From positions 1-18,439 of the forward strand of contig DJZU01000108.1 in NCBI GenBank assembly GCA_002448715.1: 18,439 nucleotides of DNA. Reading direction: 5' to 3'. A program made the position numbers and the translations under genes. The notes beneath the pieces are model-generated. The model had not been told where the DNA came from. It worked only from the letters and a program-made list of their open reading frames with translations, and did no database searches. The stretch is from Candidatus Neomicrothrix sp. UBA6944 (GTDB taxonomy: Bacteria; Actinomycetota; Acidimicrobiia; Acidimicrobiales; Poriferisodalaceae). Shown piece by piece: positions 14,801 through 18,439 of the stretch; position 1 is the stretch's first letter; each line of letters begins with the position of its first letter.

Positions 14801-15780
14801 GCAATATCCGCCGCCGACGCGAATGTCCGCATTTCGCGTTCTATGTCACCCATAGGCTGGTACGCGATCTCGGTTATACCGTGTGCCTCTAATTCGGTTA
14901 TCTGATTAACCACTTCACTTTCGTTGAGCGTGAACGGCGACAAGAACATGGATTCGCCTACAACAACTTCGCGATCAATGTCGTTCAAATGCGTCAGATG
15001 CCCCTCGTGCACCCGAAGATGGCGACTGTCTTCGGGCACTTGTTCCACTAATCGACGGAACTCCTCAGCGTTCGGAAGTGTGGCGAGCCTTTGGTCGTTT
15101 TGTTCCAAAAACGCGTGGTATGCGACGCTCACCCATGGTCCCGCTGTTTCGATCACTCGAGGGGAGTCAACTGTTTCATCTCCACTCATGACCGCTCCGC
15201 TTGTCAACAATATGACGTCGTCTAGGCGTTCATAACTGGCATCTGGTCGTGGCCGCGATGTGAACACACCACAACCCATTTCTGCCGCGGTATTCAGTCC
15301 TCTTGGTCCGTTGACACCGAGAATCCAGGGAACTTCGATTGGACGTTCCGGGGCTTGTCCATCCCAATGCAGCATTGAAATCAGTTCACCGTCGTAACGA
15401 ATGGTTTCGCCCCTAAGCAAGGCTTGAATCTGGTGAATCATCTCTGGGAAATCCGCCCATTTGAGCGGCTTTTGTCCCATCGCTCGACGGCCAGTAAATC
15501 CAGTTCCTGCGCCGATGATCACACGATCTTCTCCAACTAAATCGACGAGCGTGGCTATAGCCGAAGCCGTGACCATGGGGTGTCGGAGGGAGGGAATCAA
15601 GACCCCTGGGCCGAGTCGAATCCGGCTGGTGCGGTCCGCGGCGAGCGCAAGAGTCATCCACACGTCTAGCTGCAGCGCCGGGGTGTCATATACCCAGGCG
15701 GTTTGGTACCCAAGTTCTTCAGCTAGCTCTATGTGCGCTGGTGTTTCGGGGGTGGGGGGAAAAGCAACAGAGATCCTCAT
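14797..15780 (-). CDS. LLM-class flavin/F420-dependent oxidoreductase
   Basis: A 327-residue luciferase-like oxidoreductase, only distantly similar to its convergent neighbour. It opens MRISVAFPPTPETPAHIELAEELGYQTAWVYD in the usual beta-alpha fashion. It then shows LGPGVLIPSLRHPM (56-69) and DRVIIGAGTGFTGRRAMG (85-102), both lining the cofactor face of the barrel, and PWILGVNGPRGLNTAAEMG. The chain is shorter between about residues 100 and 150 than in TIGR03617 proteins. Cofactor may be FMN or F420; the Actinomycetota context favours F420 but does not prove it. AAGGG directly precedes the ATG with GGA a little further upstream, a crowded but usable start. The stop shares bases with the plus-strand gene in the palindrome TTAA. 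Confidence 0.88.
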   Translation of the reverse strand: MRISVAFPPTPETPAHIELAEELGYQTAWVYDTPALQLDVWMTLALAADRTSRIRLGPGVLIPSLRHPMVTASAIATLVDLVGEDRVIIGAGTGFTGRRAMGQKPLKWADFPEMIHQIQALLRGETIRYDGELISMLHWDGQAPERPIEVPWILGVNGPRGLNTAAEMGCGVFTSRPRPDASYERLDDVILLTSGAVMSGDETVDSPRVIETAGPWVSVAYHAFLEQNDQRLATLPNAEEFRRLVEQVPEDSRHLRVHEGHLTHLNDIDREVVVGESMFLSPFTLNESEVVNQITELEAHGITEIAYQPMGDIEREMRTFASAADIA

Positions 15781-15841
15781 CCCTTCATTCCATCACGGAA
15801 GGAAGGGGAAGATCTCGTTACTTATTCTTGTATTGCCGTAT

Positions 15842-16480
15842 TTAAGCAATACGTCGTGCAACTACTTGCTGCGTTGCTGAGGCATCGAAAATATTTTGGG
15901 CTTCGGCTTGGAGTGGACTATCTCCGACCATTGACCAAACTTCTGGGTTATTGCGCTCTTCGTACTCTGCTATCGATCCGTAGTAGAGCAACATCGCAAA
16001 ACTGCAACCACCTTCCCCTAGCGGCGTCATCAAAGCGGCAGCTGGGGTTCCGGCGATTCCGTTGACCATGTTTACGAATTGTTGTGACAAATCGATCGCC
16101 TTGCTGACATTATGAAATGCAGCGCGATTGATGGTGTTGACAAGAATCTCACTCGGCTCAGCGGGCATATTTTCAGATCCAGCTATTGGGCTCATAACCC
16201 AATCCAGCGCTGGTTCTTGGTACATGCCGACGAGTTCCGCGGCTCTGCTCACCCAGCCGGCGTCTTCAACCATGGCGGGCTGCGCAGCCATCAGATCTGA
16301 CCAGCTATCAACTCGAGTGCTGAGTCCGCAAGAACCTACTGGACCGCCAGCTAAGGTCTGCCAGCCATACCAGGTGAAGTCGGTAATGGAGTTCAAGTAG
16401 GACACCATTTCGGCTACCTTGGCCGGTCCTTCAAGAGAACATTCGGGACGGAACTGAATTTGTCGTTGAAAAATTTTCAT
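15842..16480 (-). CDS. Protein of unknown function, possible duplicated dimeric alpha/beta-barrel domain
   Basis: A 212-residue protein with no family I can name. I start it at the ATG at 16480, which has AGGTGG seven bases upstream; a GTG at 16486 lies too close to that site. Residues 1-105 (MKIFQRQIQFRP..., YGWQTLAGGPVGSCGLSTRVDSWSDLMA) read like a ferredoxin-like NIPSNAP/ABM-type module, with a strand, helix, strands and a Trp/Gly-rich turn. Residues about 108-205 (ILVNTINRAAFHNVSKAIDLSQQFVNMVNG, then FAMLLYYGSIAEYEERNN) repeat the same pattern. A tandem of two such modules is my inference. There is no signal peptide or membrane segment. It lies 61 bases upstream of the LLM oxidoreductase on the same strand and could share its transcript. 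Confidence 0.8.
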   Translation of the reverse strand: MKIFQRQIQFRPECSLEGPAKVAEMVSYLNSITDFTWYGWQTLAGGPVGSCGLSTRVDSWSDLMAAQPAMVEDAGWVSRAAELVGMYQEPALDWVMSPIAGSENMPAEPSEILVNTINRAAFHNVSKAIDLSQQFVNMVNGIAGTPAAALMTPLGEGGCSFAMLLYYGSIAEYEERNNPEVWSMVGDSPLQAEAQNIFDASATQQVVARRIA

Positions 16481-16520
16481 TCTCACACCACCTATTTCAT
16501 TTGTTGGAATGCTGGCACCA

Positions 16521-16574
16521 TAGCTAAACCGACTTAGCTTCGTTAAATTTTGCGTTCGTAGATTGCGAAGCTAA
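16521..16574 (-). promoter_or_regulatory. Overlapping inverted repeats between the VOC gene and the unknown gene
   Basis: TTAGCTTCG (16534-16542) pairs perfectly with CGAAGCTAA (16566-16574), which abuts the VOC stop codon. TAGCTAA at 16521-16527 can also pair with the same TTAGCT at 16534-16539 across six bases. The two hairpins share an arm and so exclude each other, an attenuator-like arrangement upstream of the 212-residue gene. No clear T-tract follows, so function is uncertain. Confidence 0.35.
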
Positions 16575-17198
16575 TCACTCAAGACATTCCTTTGGACCCA
16601 AGAATGCGATCGCTACACCTAACTCTGCTTCTTTCTTGAGGGTTGCAATACGGCGGTGAGGTTGCACCGCTGGTTTCACTTGACCTAGCAAGCCTCCTAG
16701 AAGCTCCGATGTTGCATCGATGTCGTCGACAGCGATGACAAGTCCCCACAAGTCCCAGTTCCGTGATCGGTCTTCAGATTCGGGACCAATGAGTTCTAAT
16801 TCGATATCGCCCATTTTGGGCGCTGAACGAAGCATCCCTTTTTCGGGGGAACCAAATATTCGACCGTCTTCCACTTGCACCCCTGCACCGATCAGTGCTG
16901 TTTTGCCCAAAGCGAATTCTGGGACCATCAGAACAACGTGATGAAAACCAACCGAACCATTGGGGTGGGCAATTGAGCGCTCGGGAACCGGCTTTTCGGT
17001 GAAGGTGGTAGGTATCGAGCCGAATTGCGACGGCAAACTGTCGCGGAGTACCCATGAGTGGATCCCTCTCGGTCCATCACTAAACACGATTTCCGTCGTG
17101 CCGACCAGACACCGCCCGTCATTGATCCGAAAGCCCGCTCGTTTCCATGCGCTTGGATCATCCCCAACATGGAGTTCAGCAATCGATGGTGTCTGCAC
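16575..17198 (-). CDS. VOC (glyoxalase/dioxygenase-fold) family protein
   Basis: A 207-residue vicinal-oxygen-chelate-fold protein that seems to hold three beta-alpha-beta modules. The first is about residues 5-42 (IAELHVGDDPSAWKRAGFRI, VGTTEIVF). The second, about 84-138, is GFHHVVLMVP, then KTALIGAGVQVEDGRIF and GDIELELIG. The third, about 150-200, is WGLVIAVDDIDATSELLGGLLGQ and AIAFL. The HH pair near 86-87 and the acidic IELELI strand could supply metal ligands of a single active centre. The GTG at 17198 starts two bases after the ribbon-helix-helix gene's stop. A TTG at 17204 would instead overlap that stop by four bases. Either way the genes are coupled. Reaction unknown: lyase, isomerase, dioxygenase and non-enzymatic resistance functions all occur in this fold. 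Confidence 0.85.
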   Translation of the reverse strand: MQTPSIAELHVGDDPSAWKRAGFRINDGRCLVGTTEIVFSDGPRGIHSWVLRDSLPSQFGSIPTTFTEKPVPERSIAHPNGSVGFHHVVLMVPEFALGKTALIGAGVQVEDGRIFGSPEKGMLRSAPKMGDIELELIGPESEDRSRNWDLWGLVIAVDDIDATSELLGGLLGQVKPAVQPHRRIATLKKEAELGVAIAFLGPKECLE

Positions 17199-17200
17199 AG

Positions 17201-17347
17201 TCAAGAGGTTCGCTTGGACTGCTTGAGGGCCTGGCGTAACAGATACTCAATTTGGGCGTTGACGCTACGAAGATCATCAGCTGCCCACTTCTCAACAGCC
17301 GCATGAACCTTCGGATCAAGTCGAAGCGGATATGCCTTACGAGCCAC
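17201..17347 (-). CDS. Ribbon-helix-helix (Arc/HicB-antitoxin-like) DNA-binding protein
   Basis: A 48-residue protein starting at GTG 17347. The only upstream in-frame extension ends at a stop six codons earlier. The chain MARKAYPLRLDP is the DNA-contacting strand of a ribbon-helix-helix dimer. VHAAVEKWAADDLRSVN is helix 1 and the turn, and AQIEYLLRQALKQ is helix 2. Very similar short proteins are widespread in actinobacteria, often labelled Arc-family or HicB-type antitoxin. No toxin-like partner is visible next to it, so a transcriptional regulator is as likely as an antitoxin. It lies 15 bases after the DUF805 gene and runs directly into the VOC gene. A short inverted repeat sits immediately upstream, possibly its own operator. 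Confidence 0.82.
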   Translation of the reverse strand: MARKAYPLRLDPKVHAAVEKWAADDLRSVNAQIEYLLRQALKQSKRTS

Positions 17348-17357
17348 TGTATTTACA

Positions 17358-17371
17358 AACGCTTACGCGTT
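17358..17371. repeat. Inverted repeat upstream of the ribbon-helix-helix gene
   Basis: AACGC (17358-17362) and GCGTT (17367-17371) flank four bases, giving AACGCTTACGCGTT eleven bases before the GTG start and covering the DUF805 stop codon. Ribbon-helix-helix proteins often bind short inverted repeats at their own genes, so this is a candidate operator; it is short enough to be chance. Confidence 0.3.
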
Positions 17372-17692
17372 AGTCCCAGCAGGTGGACCCCATTCATTTG
17401 TCTCCTGTGAGCTGGGTTGCACCGCCCAATAGAGGAGGACAATGGCACCTATGCCAGTAATTACCAGCCACATCCACTTCCCGGTGCGTCCTACGTCATG
17501 CAGGCGCCGCACTCCCAAAGCGATAGATGGACACAAATAAGCGAGGCTATAGATGAGATACAGCTGGCCTACGAGAAGCGAGAGGATAAGAGATATGAGA
17601 AACGACACAAGGGCAGGCCACCAGTATGCGGGCCGTGAGGCACGCCCCTGAAAATCGGTGTATTTCTGCCATGATTCGACGTAGTAATGCAT
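17363..17692 (-). CDS. DUF805 small inner-membrane protein (YhaH-like)
   Basis: A 109-residue membrane protein of the DUF805 family. The family pattern is clear: the amphipathic start SWQKYTDFQGRASRPAYWW (8-26), two closely spaced hydrophobic helices at about 27-60 (ALVSFLISLILSLLVG, LYLIYSLAYLCPSIALG), the conserved GVRRLHDVGRTG (60-71), a third helix at about 72-92 (WMWLVITGIGAIVLLYWAV), and a polar NEWGPP tail. Its function is not known. The start is firm: AGGAG lies four bases before the ATG at 17692. It is followed after 15 bases by the ribbon-helix-helix gene on the same strand, and preceded by a 47-residue gene. Confidence 0.92.
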   Translation of the reverse strand: MHYYVESWQKYTDFQGRASRPAYWWPALVSFLISLILSLLVGQLYLIYSLAYLCPSIALGVRRLHDVGRTGKWMWLVITGIGAIVLLYWAVQPSSQETNEWGPPAGTNA

Positions 17693-17741
17693 TTATCTCC
17701 TGTCCTTAATAAAGGGATCCTGCGTTAACAACTAGTTGGGT

Positions 17742-17885
17742 TTATGACTCGCTGGTCAAAACCACCAGCAGATTACTTACCATTGCTTCCTTACGTTCGT
17801 CATCTATACCAATGATGTTCTCTTCGGCAGTTTTGAAGCGCATCGTCAACCATCCAAGCGCTCCTTCGAAAGTTGAGTGGTTCAT
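17742..17885 (-). CDS. 47-residue small protein of unknown function
   Basis: A short ORF between the zinc-ribbon gene and the DUF805 gene on the same strand. GAGG lies six bases before the ATG at 17885 and overlaps the zinc-ribbon stop (TGAGG), so translation would be coupled. The peptide MNHSTFEGALGWLTMRFK, then TAEENIIGIDDERKEAM and VSNLLVVLTSES, looks like two amphipathic helices joined by an acidic turn. There is no cysteine, signal peptide or long hydrophobic segment. No family is recognised. Good start signal, correct spacing and protein-like composition support a real gene; the small size keeps confidence moderate. Confidence 0.6.
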   Translation of the reverse strand: MNHSTFEGALGWLTMRFKTAEENIIGIDDERKEAMVSNLLVVLTSES

Positions 17886-17893
17886 CGTCGACC

Positions 17894-18112
17894 TCAGTTA
17901 GTGAGGACGTCAAGGACGGTACGCCACCCGCCGCCTTGGTCAGACGGACGGAAAAGGTCTGTGTAGCCACATCGCTTACAGCTCAAGTATTCAAATTTGT
18001 GGTTTTGGATGTTGAAATATCTTGAGGCTCCGCCGCCCGTCGTGCGGATTACTCCCGTATCAGCTTCTCGGCCTCCACATTGAGTGCAGACCCACTGTTG
18101 TTTAGTCACCAT
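17894..18112 (-). CDS. Zinc-ribbon protein, DUF2082-like
   Basis: A 72-residue zinc-ribbon protein. Cys9 and Cys12 (WVCTQCGG) and Cys45 and Cys48 (SCKRCGYTDLF) form two knuckles for one zinc ion. Between them lies the SRYFNIQNHKFEYLSC segment typical of the DUF2082 nucleic-acid-binding zinc-ribbon family. AGGAGG precedes the start; the ATG at 18112 is only one base from it, and the next codon, a GTG at 18109, is at a better distance, so the start may be one residue later. It appears to be the first gene of a minus-strand run, diverging from the crotonase gene at 18239. The molecular role is unknown; RNA or DNA binding is the family assumption. Confidence 0.85.
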   Translation of the reverse strand: MVTKQQWVCTQCGGREADTGVIRTTGGGASRYFNIQNHKFEYLSCKRCGYTDLFRPSDQGGGWRTVLDVLTN

Positions 18113-18238
18113 CCCTCCTCCCAGTCATCAAACAGTAAGATATAGAAATGATATCAAATAAGTATCTGCATAAAGTCGCTGCTGGGACCACAGTGACGCT
18201 CGTAGGCAAACCCTCGTTGTTCATGCCATGATGCAGTC
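18113..18238. promoter_or_regulatory. Divergent AT-rich control region
   Basis: A 126-base region between the divergent zinc-ribbon and crotonase genes. It contains an AT-rich stretch (about 18135-18175) with GATAT-N7-ATATC at 18139-18155, a weak inverted repeat. Promoters for both genes should lie here, but no -35/-10 pair is clear enough to place. Confidence 0.3.
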
Positions 18239-18439
18239 ATGAGCGATCAAGTTGTAGTTACCAAAGACGAGGACCGAGTAAGAGTCATCACCATCAATCG
18301 CCCTCAGGCATTGAATTCAATGAACAACGCCGTTTTCGGTGGGATTCGAGACGCACTCGCCGAAGCCGAAACAGATGATCAGGTCGCTGTTGCGGTCATC
18401 ACAGGCGACGGACGTGCGTTCTCAGCGGGACAAGACCTT
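18239..18439 (+). CDS. Enoyl-CoA hydratase/isomerase family protein, 5' part only
   Basis: The first 67 codons of a crotonase-fold gene that runs off the window. MSDQVVVTKDEDRVRVITIN is the first beta-hairpin, RPQALNSMN the typical CoA-binding turn, and GDGRAFSAGQDL the first oxyanion-hole segment with the A-G-x-D signature. It is the second crotonase in the window, but the visible part differs throughout from the one at 11436, so it is a separate family member and not a recent copy. Catalytic residues lie beyond the window, so hydratase, isomerase or another crotonase reaction cannot be chosen. Confidence 0.9.
   Translation, partial: MSDQVVVTKDEDRVRVITINRPQALNSMNNAVFGGIRDALAEAETDDQVAVAVITGDGRAFSAGQDL

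Overview
The window looks like a metabolic region of a marine actinomycete, probably an Acidimicrobiia-type member of Actinomycetota. This is an inference from three things: two luciferase-like monooxygenases of which one matches the actinobacterial F420-dependent type, ACAD10/11-type acyl-CoA dehydrogenases, and roughly balanced base composition with many GTG starts. Genes are densely packed on both strands. No gap over 300 bases lacks a gene, and I saw no rRNA, tRNA, insertion sequence or CRISPR array.

Layout. 11-1246 (+) is an acyl-CoA dehydrogenase that meets a class V aminotransferase (1252-2433, -) tail to tail. A class III aminotransferase (2581-3795, +) diverges from that gene and converges on a small AroQ-type chorismate mutase (3819-4106, -). 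At 4200-6336 (+) an SSAT-like acetyltransferase, a thiolase-fold protein and its DUF35 zinc-ribbon/OB-fold partner form a tightly overlapping operon. The operon ends at a hairpin terminator (6358-6386) shared with a convergent DyP-type peroxidase (6414-7343, -).

The most notable gene is 7456-8511 (+). It is split by an in-frame TGA at 8137-8139, exactly where an AhpD-family active site carries its second cysteine (C-F-Y-[TGA]-T-T-S-H). The frame stays open for 123 more codons, and a stem-loop with a GGTCT apical loop lies 17 bases after the TGA. I read this as one 351-residue AhpD-like selenoprotein with its bacterial SECIS element, not two genes or a pseudogene. It diverges from the DyP peroxidase, suggesting a peroxide or thiol defence neighbourhood. 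No Sec machinery (selA, selB, selC, selD) lies in the window.

8483-11384 (-) holds an epoxide-hydrolase-like alpha/beta hydrolase, an SRPBCC protein and a DHA2-type MFS exporter in a row. 11436-12248 (+) is a crotonase-fold protein. A previously uncallable 36-residue membrane peptide follows (12267-12377, -). Then come a second acyl-CoA dehydrogenase (12509-13765, +) and an F420-dependent TIGR03617-type oxidoreductase (13781-14800, +). The latter shares its stop-codon bases with a convergent second luciferase-like oxidoreductase (14797-15780, -).

15842-18112 (-) is a run of small genes: a DUF2082-like zinc ribbon, a 47-residue unknown, a DUF805 membrane protein, a 48-residue ribbon-helix-helix regulator, a VOC-fold protein and a 212-residue protein of unknown function. 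The window ends inside a second crotonase (18239 onward, +). Acyl-CoA dehydrogenases, crotonases, the thiolase/DUF35 pair, LLM oxidoreductases and the hydrolase together suggest catabolism of CoA-activated, possibly terpenoid or steroid-like, substrates. The substrate cannot be told from sequence alone.
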